From contig NZ_VYSA01000002.1 of assembly GCF_008710745.1 (NCBI RefSeq), positions 1,149,819-1,213,818 on the forward strand: a DNA stretch of 64,000 nt, given 5' to 3'. Positions within the stretch are counted from its first letter, which is position 1; every line of letters starts with the position of its first letter. This DNA comes from Microbacterium rhizomatis (GTDB lineage Bacteria > Actinomycetota > Actinomycetes > Actinomycetales > Microbacteriaceae). The position numbers and the translations under genes are program-made. Under the pieces are notes generated by a model. The model worked only from the letters and a program-made list of their open reading frames with translations. It did no database searches and was not told where the DNA came from. Shown here in pieces: positions 42,506 through 50,670 of this stretch.

Positions 42506-43097
42506 ACGCTACGTCCTCCCCGTCATCTGTTCGGCGCCCGCCTCGAGTCCGCGCACTCCAAAGCAAAGCGAACGGTTGCCGCAGCATCCTTCGTCCGCTC
42601 GTAAGCAGATCACGTACCTCTGACAGTCGACCTTCGCTCCCCAACGACGGTCGGCCATGGTCCCCCGATGGGCCGGACCCCACGCTAGAGACGGCACTCG
42701 GGAGATGCAAACCGGCCTGTGGATAACTGTGTGGAAAGTCTGCGCGAAACGCCGGGGCGCCTGTGTACAACGCCTGTGGAAAGTGTGGGTTTCGATTTCG
42801 ACTGGATATTTTTTTCCGTATCTGATCTGGGATTTGCTCACTACTAGTCTGTGGATTGAGATGTGATTGAAGTCACGCTTGAAGGTTCCCCTCCTGCGGT
42901 CTGCTTGTGTACAGATATGCGGGAAGTTCCGCTGTGAGGTGATAGGGGGTGGCGAAACCCGATCCTCAAGATCCGGTAAAGAAACCGGTGAAACCTATGG
43001 ACGAGCTATTGAGGCGGGGGTATCGTCGCTCTTCCAGGCACCCCGAGTCGCAGTCGCAATCGCGCTGTGGCGACGTTATTCGACGTGGGAGGTGAAC
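42506..43097. other. 592-bp intergenic region with DnaA-box-like repeats
   Basis: Between divergent dnaB and a surface-protein gene. It has clearly lower GC (42780-42960) than the neighbours. TGTGGATAA at 42718-42726 is a perfect reverse-strand DnaA box (TTATCCACA). TGTGGAAAG at 42730-42738 and 42775-42783 and TGTGGATTG at 42850-42858 are close variants in the same orientation. Promoters for both genes must also lie here. Confidence 0.6.
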
Positions 43098-44090
43098 GTG
43101 GTTACTCAGACGAAGACCCTGAACCGGGTCTGGATGCTGGCACTCGCAGGCTTCTGCGTCGCGTTCGCCTGGGTGCTGCTCACGCTGGTCCTCGGATGGG
43201 GATCGGGCGGAGCGCACGCCGCCGATGACGATCGGGGTGGCCTGCTGGGCGGCGTCACCGATACGCTCACAGGCGCTGTGGACAGCACAGTGGACTCGGT
43301 GACGGGAGCCGCCTCAGGCGCCGTCTCGGGCGCCACCTCGGCCGCTGTGTCGGCCGTGACTGACGTGCTGCCTCCCGTGGCTCCCGTCGTCGAGGCGGCC
43401 GTCCCGGCCGTCCAGGCGGTCACCGACACCGTGAGCGCGGTCACCTCGCCCGTCGCCGACATCGTCTCCTCCGGAGTCGTCAGCACCGCCGTCGCACCGG
43501 TCGTGACGACCGCGACGAGTGTTCCGGTCGTCGGAGCCGTTGTCTCCGGCCTGGGCGGCGGTCACGCCGTCACCGCAGTCGCCGGCACCGTCGACCACGC
43601 GCTGGGCGCCACCACCGGAGCCGTTCGTGGCATCGTCCACTCCACACCGGGCGCGGTATCCGGCGCCCTTCCCGAACTGCCGGGTCTTCCCGGCGTCGAG
43701 GCCCTGTTGCCCGCGCTGGCGTGGCCCGTCTCGACGATCACGACCGTTCCGGCGTCGACGGGTCTGCCGGCTCTCGCCGTGCCCGCGGTCGTCGCGGCCA
43801 CCCTGGTGACCGCGACGGCGGATGCCGCAGCATCCGTCGTATCTTCTTTCTCCCCCTCGTTCTCCGCCCTGGCCATCGCCGGCGGGGCAGGGGTGTTCTC
43901 TGCGCTCCTGATGGGCCTCTGTGCCCCGTCGGGCGCGTTCTCGTCCGGATTCGGATCCGGACTCGGTGCCGCCGCGCTGGTCGCGCGCGGGCCATTCGCC
44001 GCACACCGTGCCTGGGTGCGTCGACACGGCCCGACGAACGACCGAGTGCCACCGGCACCCACTGCCTCTACGGACGTCTCTCCCGACTGA
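43098..44090 (+). CDS. secreted Val/Ala/Thr-rich surface protein
   Basis: A 330-residue protein from GTG 43098 (GGGAGGTGAAC ahead). A long signal peptide ends at SGGAHA|AD. The mature part is low-complexity Val/Ala/Ser/Thr/Pro with repeated short patterns (VDSTVDSVTGAASGAVSGA; TTATSVPVVGAVVSG). A hydrophobic helix near residues 255-280 and a basic tail suggest membrane anchoring; there is no sortase motif. Together with the next gene it looks like a pair of cell-envelope proteins. Function unknown. Confidence 0.75.
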   Translation: MVTQTKTLNRVWMLALAGFCVAFAWVLLTLVLGWGSGGAHAADDDRGGLLGGVTDTLTGAVDSTVDSVTGAASGAVSGATSAAVSAVTDVLPPVAPVVEAAVPAVQAVTDTVSAVTSPVADIVSSGVVSTAVAPVVTTATSVPVVGAVVSGLGGGHAVTAVAGTVDHALGATTGAVRGIVHSTPGAVSGALPELPGLPGVEALLPALAWPVSTITTVPASTGLPALAVPAVVAATLVTATADAAASVVSSFSPSFSALAIAGGAGVFSALLMGLCAPSGAFSSGFGSGLGAAALVARGPFAAHRAWVRRHGPTNDRVPPAPTASTDVSPD

Positions 44091-44177
44091 TCCGGGCGCT
44101 GCCGCGCTCTTGCGGCATGCGTCCATCGCGCGCGTCTGCGCGCATCCATCAGTCATCGCAGTTCAGAGGGAGAAATC

Positions 44178-45644
44178 ATGCGCACCATGCTCAAGCGCGT
44201 CCTATGGGGCACGCTCATCGCCGGAGGGATCACCCTCGCCGGCGCAACGCTCGCCAATGCGGCCGAGACCACCGGGGACGACGGGTTGCTCTCGGGCAGC
44301 CAGATCGTTTCCACCGTGCAGGCGCCACTGGCGCTCGTCGGCAACGCCGTGTCGGTCATCGGAGACAGCAGCGTCGGGACGACGGATGCCGCGGGCCCGG
44401 CCGCGCCCGCGAGCCCGGCCTCGTCGGAAGCGGCGACCACGTCGGGCGACGAGTCGATCGGCGGCGGCACCCAGGCCGTCATCGACGCCGTGGCGCCGGT
44501 CACGGTCGCCGACACCGCGGTATCCGTGATCGGAGACAGCAGCGTCACGGATGCCTCGACCGCACCCGCCGCGCCCGCCGGCGACACCGCGTCGGACGCG
44601 CCCGCGTCCGCCGGGACGACCGGCGCCGACTCGATTCTGGGCGGCACTCAGGTGCTCCCTGATGTCGTCGCACCGATCGCCGTGACGGGCAACTCCATCT
44701 CGGTGATCGGCGACAGCAGCACGACCGGCGCCCAGCCGGCCGCGACGCCCACCGCTGGCGGCGACACCGAGGCGACGACGACCGGCGACGGCTCGGCGCT
44801 CGGCGGCACACAGGCGCTCGCAGATGTCGTCGCACCGATCACCATCACGGGCAACTCCATCTCGGTGATCGGCGACAGCAGCACGACCGGCACCCAGCCG
44901 GCCGCGACGCCGACGAACGGGGGCGACACCGGGGCCACGACCGCGGGTGACGACTCGATCCTGAGCGGCACACAGGTGCTCGCAGACGCCGTCGCACCGA
45001 TCACCATCACGGGCAACTCCATCTCGGTGCTCGGCGACAGCAGCACGACCGGCAGCTCCGCGGCCGGCACGCCTGCCACGACGGGCAGCGACACCGAGGC
45101 GACCACGAACGGCGACGACTCGGCCCTAGGCGGCACCCAGGTGCTCGCGGATGTGCTGGCTCCCGTCTCTGTCACCGGAAACGCCATCTCGGTGCTCGGC
45201 GACAGCAGCACGACCGGCACCGAGCCGGCCTCGACGCCCGTGATGACGGGGAGTGAACCGACCGCCACCACGGGCGGAACGGATTCCCTCCTCGGCGGCA
45301 GCCAGCTGATCCTCGGAGGAGCGCTGCCCATCACGCTCGGCGGCAACGCCGTCTCGGTCGTCGGTGACTCGACGGTCGTGACCCCCGGCACCCCGGGAAA
45401 TCCCGGTAACCCCGGTAACCCGGGAAACCCGGGAAACCCCGGCACCCCGGGCGACCCCGGGACCCCGGGAAACCCCGGCACCGGCGTGACCGCACTCCCG
45501 GCCTCGGCCCCGATGGCAGCGGCCACGGGCGTCACCCAGCTCGCCGCCACAGGGGGGACGAGCGGCCTGACCGTGTGGCTGATGGGGCTCGCCCTCATCG
45601 CCGCCGGCTTCGGGGCGCTTCTGTCGCGGCGCCGCTCCGCGTGA
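44178..45644 (+). CDS. sortase-anchored repeat surface protein
   Basis: A 488-residue wall protein. A signal peptide ends at ATLANA|AE. Seven copies of a G-N-[AS]-[VI]-S-V-[ILV]-G-D-S motif recur about every 55 residues. A collagen-like (PGN/PGT)n stretch spans codons at about 45391-45480. The C-terminus has LAATGG, a hydrophobic helix and RRRSA: an LAXTG sorting signal of the class-E sortase type. The central repeats are also nearly identical in DNA (44660-45060), so copy number may vary. No sortase is in the window. ATG 44178 follows GGGAGAAATC. Confidence 0.85.
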   Translation: MRTMLKRVLWGTLIAGGITLAGATLANAAETTGDDGLLSGSQIVSTVQAPLALVGNAVSVIGDSSVGTTDAAGPAAPASPASSEAATTSGDESIGGGTQAVIDAVAPVTVADTAVSVIGDSSVTDASTAPAAPAGDTASDAPASAGTTGADSILGGTQVLPDVVAPIAVTGNSISVIGDSSTTGAQPAATPTAGGDTEATTTGDGSALGGTQALADVVAPITITGNSISVIGDSSTTGTQPAATPTNGGDTGATTAGDDSILSGTQVLADAVAPITITGNSISVLGDSSTTGSSAAGTPATTGSDTEATTNGDDSALGGTQVLADVLAPVSVTGNAISVLGDSSTTGTEPASTPVMTGSEPTATTGGTDSLLGGSQLILGGALPITLGGNAVSVVGDSTVVTPGTPGNPGNPGNPGNPGNPGTPGDPGTPGNPGTGVTALPASAPMAAATGVTQLAATGGTSGLTVWLMGLALIAAGFGALLSRRRSA

Positions 45645-45705
45645 GTGGCGGGTGAGCCGACCGTGCCTGGACGGCTCACCTCCCGCCACGCGGGCGCGAA
45701 AAAGG

Positions 45706-45741
45706 CGGATGCCCCGGACTCGACCGAGTCCGGGGCATCCG
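45706..45741 (-). terminator. rho-independent terminator of the rpsF-rplI operon
   Basis: Arms 45706-45722 and 45725-45741 make a 17-bp stem; the minus strand continues GCCTTTTTCG, a T-tract. It terminates the leftward ribosomal operon and may stop read-through from the convergent surface-protein gene. Confidence 0.9.
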
Positions 45742-45773
45742 TCATGCCCTTCGCCCTGCTCAGGACGGAAGAA

Positions 45774-46226
45774 CTACTTCGCTGCGACCACCTGGAGCGT
45801 GATCACGGCGGTGAGGTCGTCACGCAGGCGAACGGTCGCCTCGTGCTCGCCCACGGCCTTGATCGGCGCGGTGATGTGGATCTTGCGCTTGTCGAGGTCG
45901 CCCAGACCGGCGGCCTTGACGGCGTCAGCGACGTCGCCGGTCTTGACCGCACCGAACAGGCGCCCTTCGGCACCCGCCTTGACCGTCAGCTTGACCTTGT
46001 TCGACTCGAGGGCGTCCTTGAGCGCAACGGCCTCTTCGTGGATGTGGATGGCACGCGACTCGCGGGCTGCGCGGATCGACGCGACCTGCTTCTCGCCGCC
46101 GCGGCTCCATGCCACGGCGAAGCCCTGCGGGATGAGGTAGTTGCGGGCGTACCCGTCCTTGACCTCGATGACGTCACCGGCGCTACCGAGCCCGGCGACC
46201 TCGTTCGTGAGAATCAGCTTCGACAT
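45774..46226 (-). CDS. rplI: 50S ribosomal protein L9
   Basis: A 150-residue L9. The N-terminal globular domain has the signature [25 protein letters not shown], then a long connecting helix, then the C-terminal rRNA-binding domain. It is the last gene of rpsF-ssb-rpsR-rplI, 8 bp after rpsR, followed by a strong terminator. Start ATG 46226. It helps translation fidelity by spanning the L1 stalk base. Confidence 0.97.
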   Translation of the reverse strand: MSKLILTNEVAGLGSAGDVIEVKDGYARNYLIPQGFAVAWSRGGEKQVASIRAARESRAIHIHEEAVALKDALESNKVKLTVKAGAEGRLFGAVKTGDVADAVKAAGLGDLDKRKIHITAPIKAVGEHEATVRLRDDLTAVITLQVVAAK

Positions 46227-46234
46227 ATCAGTCC

Positions 46235-46489
46235 CTACCTGCCGGCGCCGGCGTAGGGCAGAAGCGCCATCTCGCGCGCGTTCTTGATGGCGCGGGCGAT
46301 GAGACGCTGCTCCTGCACGGAGACACCGGTGATACGACGGGCGCGGATCTTCCCGCGCTCCGAGATGAACTTGCGAAGCGTCGCGACATCCTTGTAGTCG
46401 ATGACGCCGACGCGGGTCGGCTTCGCGGGAGCAGCGGTCTTGCCGCCCTTCCGCGGCTTGCGGCGGTCGCCGCTTGACTTTCCAGCCAT
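46235..46489 (-). CDS. rpsR: 30S ribosomal protein S18
   Basis: An 84-residue S18. The basic N-terminal tail lacks the zinc CxxC found in some paralogues. The core [18 protein letters not shown] and [19 protein letters not shown] is fully conserved. S18 binds with S6 on the 30S platform. Start ATG 46489. A hairpin in the preceding gap separates it from ssb. Confidence 0.97.
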   Translation of the reverse strand: MAGKSSGDRRKPRKGGKTAAPAKPTRVGVIDYKDVATLRKFISERGKIRARRITGVSVQEQRLIARAIKNAREMALLPYAGAGR

Positions 46490-46512
46490 GGTTTTCCTTT
46501 ACGTGAAGTGGG

Positions 46513-46535
46513 GGATGCCTCGGCCCGAGGCATCC
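46513..46535. promoter_or_regulatory. hairpin between ssb and rpsR
   Basis: GGATGCCTCGG (46513-46523) and CCGAGGCATCC (46525-46535) form a GC-rich stem with a tiny loop, inside the 97-bp ssb-rpsR gap. No T-tract follows, so it is more likely a processing or partial-attenuation site that sets ssb and rpsR levels separately. Confidence 0.6.
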
Positions 46536-46586
46536 GAATCTTTCGCGGTCTCGATTCGGCGCTGGCGCGCCTCCTCAACCCCGCTG

Positions 46587-47093
46587 CTAGAACGGCGTGT
46601 CGTCGCCGTAGGCGCCGGGGGCGCTCCAGGCGTCGGCTCCGCCGGCTGCGGGAGCGCTGGCGGACCCGGGGGTCGACCACGGCTGATCGGCGACCTGGCC
46701 GCGGGACTGCCCGCCGCCCTGACCGTTCGATGCCGCGCGCGTGACCTGTGCGGTCGCGTAGCGCAGCGACGGACCGATCTCGTCGATCTCGAGCTCGATG
46801 GACGTGCGCTTCTCGCCTTCCTTCGTCTCGTAGGATCGCTGCTTCAGACGCCCGGTCGCGATGACGCGGGAGCCTTTCGTCAGCGAACCGGCGACGTGCT
46901 CCGCGAACTCGCGCCAGACCGACGCGCGGAGGAACAGCGCTTCGCCGTCCTTCCACTCGTTGGCGGCACGGTCGAAGTTGCGGGGCGTCGACGCGATCGT
47001 GAAGTTCGCGACGGGAAGTCCGCCCTGCGTGTAGCGCAGCTCGGGATCAGCCGTGAGGTTGCCCACGACGGTGATGATCGTCTCGCCGGCCAT
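46587..47093 (-). CDS. ssb: single-stranded DNA-binding protein
   Basis: A 168-residue SSB. The N-terminal OB fold ([41 protein letters not shown]) is followed by a disordered Gly/Gln/Ala/Pro linker and the acidic tip DDTPF, which recruits partner proteins. It lies between rpsF and rpsR, the standard order. Start ATG 47093, 5 bp after the rpsF stop. Confidence 0.97.
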   Translation of the reverse strand: MAGETIITVVGNLTADPELRYTQGGLPVANFTIASTPRNFDRAANEWKDGEALFLRASVWREFAEHVAGSLTKGSRVIATGRLKQRSYETKEGEKRTSIELEIDEIGPSLRYATAQVTRAASNGQGGGQSRGQVADQPWSTPGSASAPAAGGADAWSAPGAYGDDTPF

Positions 47094-47098
47094 GAGCG

Positions 47099-47488
47099 TT
47101 ACGCGTCCTGCTTCGCAGCGACCGGCTTGACCGGGCGAGCCGCCTTGCGGGCGGCCTTCTCAGCGGAGCGCTCGGCCTCTGCGGCGACCATCGCGATGGC
47201 CTCCTCGGCGCGGAGCACCTTGGTGCGCATGACCGTCTCGTTCAGCTTCAGCTGACGGTCGAGCTCCTGCGTGGCTTCGCTGGTCGCCGTGAAGTTGACG
47301 ACGGCGTAGATGCCCTCGGTCTTCTTGTCGATCTCGTACGCGAAACGGCGCTTTCCCCAGACGTCGACCTTCTCGATCGAGCCGCCATCATTCGTGATGA
47401 CCTTGAGGAACTTGTCGAGGCTCGGGGCCACGGTGCGCTCATCCAGCTCGGGGCTGAGGATGACCATGAGTTCGTACTGGTGCGTCAC
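47099..47488 (-). CDS. rpsF: 30S ribosomal protein S6
   Basis: A 129-residue S6 with the ferredoxin-like core ([34 protein letters not shown]) and a basic Ala/Lys-rich C-terminal extension ([16 protein letters not shown]). Start is GTG 47488 behind AAGGAGG. It leads the four-gene operon; S6 pairs with S18 encoded downstream. A hairpin in its leader may be used for feedback control. Confidence 0.97.
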   Translation of the reverse strand: MTHQYELMVILSPELDERTVAPSLDKFLKVITNDGGSIEKVDVWGKRRFAYEIDKKTEGIYAVVNFTATSEATQELDRQLKLNETVMRTKVLRAEEAIAMVAAEAERSAEKAARKAARPVKPVAAKQDA

Positions 47489-47514
47489 TAACCCACCTCC
47501 TTCGGACTAGAACG

Positions 47515-47537
47515 GCTTCCGGGCATTTCCCGGAAGC
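47515..47537 (-). promoter_or_regulatory. rpsF leader hairpin, candidate S6:S18 autoregulatory element
   Basis: GCTTCCGGG (47515-47523) and CCCGGAAGC (47529-47537) form a perfect 9-bp stem with a 5-nt loop, 27 bases upstream of the rpsF GTG. The S6:S18 complex is known to bind leader RNAs of rpsF operons in many bacteria, so this is a natural candidate; the diagnostic loop geometry is not established here. Confidence 0.5.
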
Positions 47538-47691
47538 AGGAGGGTGTGTGCACGTGCTCGGGATGTGATGCGAATGCATCGCTACCCGGGCAACCTTCGT
47601 AGTGTACCGGATGCCTCGCCAACACGCGATTCGATCCCCCTGTCCCACCCCTGCCCCCCCGCCTGCCCGAACCCCTGCCCCCCGCCGTTCG

Positions 47692-47776
47692 TGCACAACG
47701 CAGGACCGCTCCGCCGTCGCGGGCCCGCGCAGCGGCGTGTCGGGCTCGATCGCCCGGGTTGATCCTGCGTTGTGCA
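47692..47776. repeat. 85-bp palindromic element, copy C
   Basis: Ends TGCACAACGCAGGAC (47692-47706) and its near-complement (47762-47776), total 85 bp, exactly as for copies A and B, 31 kb away. On the opposite strand the internal CGACACGCCG lies at the same offset. It sits between the rpsF operon and the divergent hypothetical gene. Confidence 0.88.
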
Positions 47777-47823
47777 CGCGGGCCGAGGGTGAGGGAAGCG
47801 TTCGCCGGCAGTAGCGTGGCCCC

Positions 47824-48855
47824 ATGGAATGGACCGATCAGGTCGGCCACGGCGACTGGATCCGCGCCCGACTCGACGCGGCGACCCCGACGATGCACAG
47901 CGTCGTGCCGCACGGATACCCCGCCTACGCCCGGGTCCTGCACAGGCCGCACGTCGTCCGGCTGCCGGGGAGACCCGTTCCGACGCAGGACGAATGGATG
48001 CGGATGCCGGAGGCCGAACGACAGCGACTGAGCGACGCGATGGTGTACGGCCCGACGACCTGGGCCGAGACGGCACGCGCTTTCGGCACCGTCGTCCATT
48101 CCGAGGCCCAATGGAACCGGCTGGTTCGCACCTCGGCCGGCGACTGGCAGCACGCCCTCGCCCCCGACGGCCGCGAGTTCGAGGCGCCGACGGCGGGTCA
48201 GCTCGACCCCGACCTCGTTGCGGCCGTGGCGAGGCACCTCGCCGCGCACACCACGACGCCGGACGATGTGTTCGTCACGATCTGGGAGGGATGGGGCGGG
48301 CTGACGGGCTTCTTCGGACAGAGTCCGGGTCGCACCTTCATGCAGCTCGCCGCGCACGACCAGACCGCTTCCGCGACACGGGCGGAGGACGCCGAGCGCC
48401 GGGCTGCCGACGCCGCCGTCTACGCCCAGCACAACGCGATGCTCGGGCGGAGCATCCATGACTCGTTCAATACTGTGCTGGGGCAGCCCACCTGGCAACC
48501 CGGCATCCTCTCCGACGAGATCTCACGGGGTGCGCGCCTTCGACTGCCCGCTCGCGACCACATCCTGTTCCACGGCCGTATCGACGAGCTGGCCGATCCG
48601 GAGTGGGCGGCGAGCGTGCCGTGGCGCGACCCCGAACGCGAGCGACTCGGGCTCGAGCCGGCGGCCGAGTCGCCGAGCCTCGTCTGGCCCGCCGACCGGG
48701 CATGGACCATGGTGACCGAGGTCGACTTCGACTCGACGATCGTGGGCGGGAGCGCCGAGCTCATCCGCGCGATCGTCGCCGACCCGCTGCTGGAAGCCCT
48801 GCGTCTGGAGGAGGGGGCGGATCTGAGCTGGGACGCCGACGGGATCAACCGATGA
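47824..48855 (+). CDS. conserved hypothetical protein
   Basis: A 343-residue soluble protein rich in Trp, Asp and Arg, with no signal peptide, membrane helix or motif I recognise. The VFVTIWEGWGGLTG segment and the C-terminal LVWPADRAWTMVTEVDFDSTIVGGS segment look like conserved cores of a mixed alpha/beta fold. ATG 47824 begins MEWTDQVGHGDW. The stop overlaps the start of the next gene as ATGA, so the two are probably co-expressed. Confidence 0.7.
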   Translation: MEWTDQVGHGDWIRARLDAATPTMHSVVPHGYPAYARVLHRPHVVRLPGRPVPTQDEWMRMPEAERQRLSDAMVYGPTTWAETARAFGTVVHSEAQWNRLVRTSAGDWQHALAPDGREFEAPTAGQLDPDLVAAVARHLAAHTTTPDDVFVTIWEGWGGLTGFFGQSPGRTFMQLAAHDQTASATRAEDAERRAADAAVYAQHNAMLGRSIHDSFNTVLGQPTWQPGILSDEISRGARLRLPARDHILFHGRIDELADPEWAASVPWRDPERERLGLEPAAESPSLVWPADRAWTMVTEVDFDSTIVGGSAELIRAIVADPLLEALRLEEGADLSWDADGINR

Positions 48856-50003
48856 GCTCCGCGCAGCCGTCGGCCATGGGTTTCGACCCTCGCCCCCTGA
48901 CCGACCCCGTCGATCGTGCCGCATCCCGCGCATACATCCGGCGACTGCGGGCAGAGGGCCGGGTACCGAGTCTCTTCTCGAACCTCGGCGGCGTGGGCGC
49001 CGTCGTCGTCGGCGGATTCATCGTGGTCGTCTTCGCCGGAGTCTTCTTGTCCATCGTGCTCGCCATGATCGACTCCTTCGTGAGCGGCGACGGGTTCCAG
49101 CCCCTCGGACTGGTGTTCCTGCTCTTCCCGGTCGTGATCCTGGCGGTCTTCGTCACGATCGCCGTGTCAGTCGTACGCCGCTTCTTCCAGGCGGACGACA
49201 CCCGGTACCGACTCGACGCGTTCGCGCGCGCGAACGGGATGACCTTCATCCCGTCGATCGGCAATCCGCCGCTACCCGGCATGATCTTCGGGATCGGCGG
49301 TTCGCGCGTGGCGCGCGACGTCGTCCGCGCCGCACAGCCCCGGTTCGCCGAGTTCGGCAACTACCGCTACACGACCGGGTCGGGCAAGGACCGCACCACC
49401 CACGATTGGGGCTATGTCGCGATCCGGCTCGACACCCCGCTGCCCAACATCGTGCTGGACGCCGTGGGCAACAACGGACTCTTCGGGGCGTCGAACCTGC
49501 CGGCGAGCTTCGCCAAGCATCAGCGCCTGAGCCTCGAGGGCGACTTCGACACCTACTTCTCGCTGTATTGCCCCGAGGGCTACGAGCGCGACGCGCTCTA
49601 CCTGTTCACGCCCGACATCATGGAGCGTTTCGTCGACAATGCCGCCGCGCTCGACGTCGAGATCGTCGACGACTGGCTCTTCCTCTACGGCCAGCGCTCC
49701 TTCTCGACCATCGATCCGCACACGTGGGCGTGGCTGTTCTCGGTGGTCGGCGCCCTGAACGACAAGTTCGCGCAGTGGGCGCGCTGGCGCGACGAGCGCC
49801 TGTCGAGCGAGACGGCCGGCGCGAGCAGGACGGATGCCGCGGCATCCGCCGTTCCGTTCGCTGCGCCGACGCGCGCCCTCACGCCGCCGCCCGGCGTCGC
49901 CCCGCAGGGCCGCCGGCTCACCCGCAGATTCCCGTGGGCCGGGGTCGTGGTGCTCGTCGCCTTCGCCGCGTTCTGGATCTTCACCCAGTTCAGCGGACGC
50001 TGA
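48852..50003 (+). CDS. membrane protein of unknown function
   Basis: A 383-residue protein from ATG 48852. Two hydrophobic segments lie near residues 41-65 and 80-105. A soluble middle region (about 110-310) contains GIGGSRVARDVVRA and a GSGKDRTTHDWGYVAIRL strand. A third hydrophobic segment closes the C-terminus (VVVLVAFAAFWIFTQF). The soluble part resembles proteins that compare current and stored material at the membrane, but I recognise no family. Coupled to the preceding unknown gene. Confidence 0.7.
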   Translation: MSSAQPSAMGFDPRPLTDPVDRAASRAYIRRLRAEGRVPSLFSNLGGVGAVVVGGFIVVVFAGVFLSIVLAMIDSFVSGDGFQPLGLVFLLFPVVILAVFVTIAVSVVRRFFQADDTRYRLDAFARANGMTFIPSIGNPPLPGMIFGIGGSRVARDVVRAAQPRFAEFGNYRYTTGSGKDRTTHDWGYVAIRLDTPLPNIVLDAVGNNGLFGASNLPASFAKHQRLSLEGDFDTYFSLYCPEGYERDALYLFTPDIMERFVDNAAALDVEIVDDWLFLYGQRSFSTIDPHTWAWLFSVVGALNDKFAQWARWRDERLSSETAGASRTDAAASAVPFAAPTRALTPPPGVAPQGRRLTRRFPWAGVVVLVAFAAFWIFTQFSGR

Positions 50004-50670
50004 CGGGCCTCCATCGCCCGACCAGCCGGTGGATCGGCACGCTGAGCAGCAGCAGGAACATCGCGTTGTAGCCGACGCCGGGCACGAGGATCGCGATGAG
50101 CATCGCCACCACGAAGAGCGCCGAGATCAGCACGTCGGCGATGATCCCCGACGTGAGCGCCTCGCGCGGGATGTCGTGCAGCTGCGGGTGCGCGCGCAGA
50201 TAGAGACGAGTGCACATGAGGAGGATGCTCGTGAGTGCCATCGAGCCGATGTAGAGCACGTACTGCAGGGCGTCGCTCTTCATCTGTCCGGTCATCGCCG
50301 TGGCGACGGGGAGCCAGACGATCGTCAGCATCCAGGCGATCGTGAGCCAGAGGAGCGGCTCAGACACGCGCTCCACCCTCGCGAAGACGCGATGGTGAGT
50401 GGTCCAGAAGTTCGCGATGATCACGAAGCTGATGAGGAACGCGATGATCGAGCCGAAGTTGTCCTGAAGCCACTCGAGGGTGGTCAGATCCTGCTGCGCT
50501 GCCTCGCCCACCGAGTCCAGCAGCGGCAGGATGAGGAGCGTCATCGCGATCGCCACGACGGCGTCGGTGAACGCCTTCACCCGCTCGGAGGACGCGACGC
50601 GCGAGATCGCCGCATCCTCCCGGGCGATCGGGGAATCGCCCGGGCCGCCGACGGGGCCGGTCATCGTCAC
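49990..50670 (-). CDS. TMEM175-family (DUF1211) ion channel
   Basis: A 226-residue membrane protein with six helices. The first carries the family motif RVKAFTDAVVAIAMTLL; the usual FSD is FTD here, which keeps the Phe and Asp. Bacterial members form tetrameric, potassium-conducting channels. ATG 50670 overlaps the ABC ATPase stop as ATGA, and the 3' end overlaps the convergent gene by 14 bp. Coupling to the peptide importer may be positional only. Confidence 0.85.
   Translation of the reverse strand: MTMTGPVGGPGDSPIAREDAAISRVASSERVKAFTDAVVAIAMTLLILPLLDSVGEAAQQDLTTLEWLQDNFGSIIAFLISFVIIANFWTTHHRVFARVERVSEPLLWLTIAWMLTIVWLPVATAMTGQMKSDALQYVLYIGSMALTSILLMCTRLYLRAHPQLHDIPREALTSGIIADVLISALFVVAMLIAILVPGVGYNAMFLLLLSVPIHRLVGRWRPVSVR

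Larger units (their letters stand above)
47489..47823. other. 335-bp gene-free region upstream of rpsF
   Basis: It contains the rpsF ribosome-binding site and leader hairpin, a Pro-codon-like C-rich run at 47640-47690, one copy of the 85-bp palindromic element, and the promoter area of the rightward gene at 47824. I see no coding frame. Confidence 0.7.

Noticed and set aside
42506..43097. Chromosomal replication origin
   Set aside because: No dnaA, dnaN or rpmH nearby and only one perfect DnaA box; more likely a regulatory cluster.
42867..43097. An N-terminal extension of the surface protein from ATG 42867
   Set aside because: It precedes the signal peptide, lies in lower-GC regulatory DNA, and a good ribosome-binding site precedes GTG 43098.
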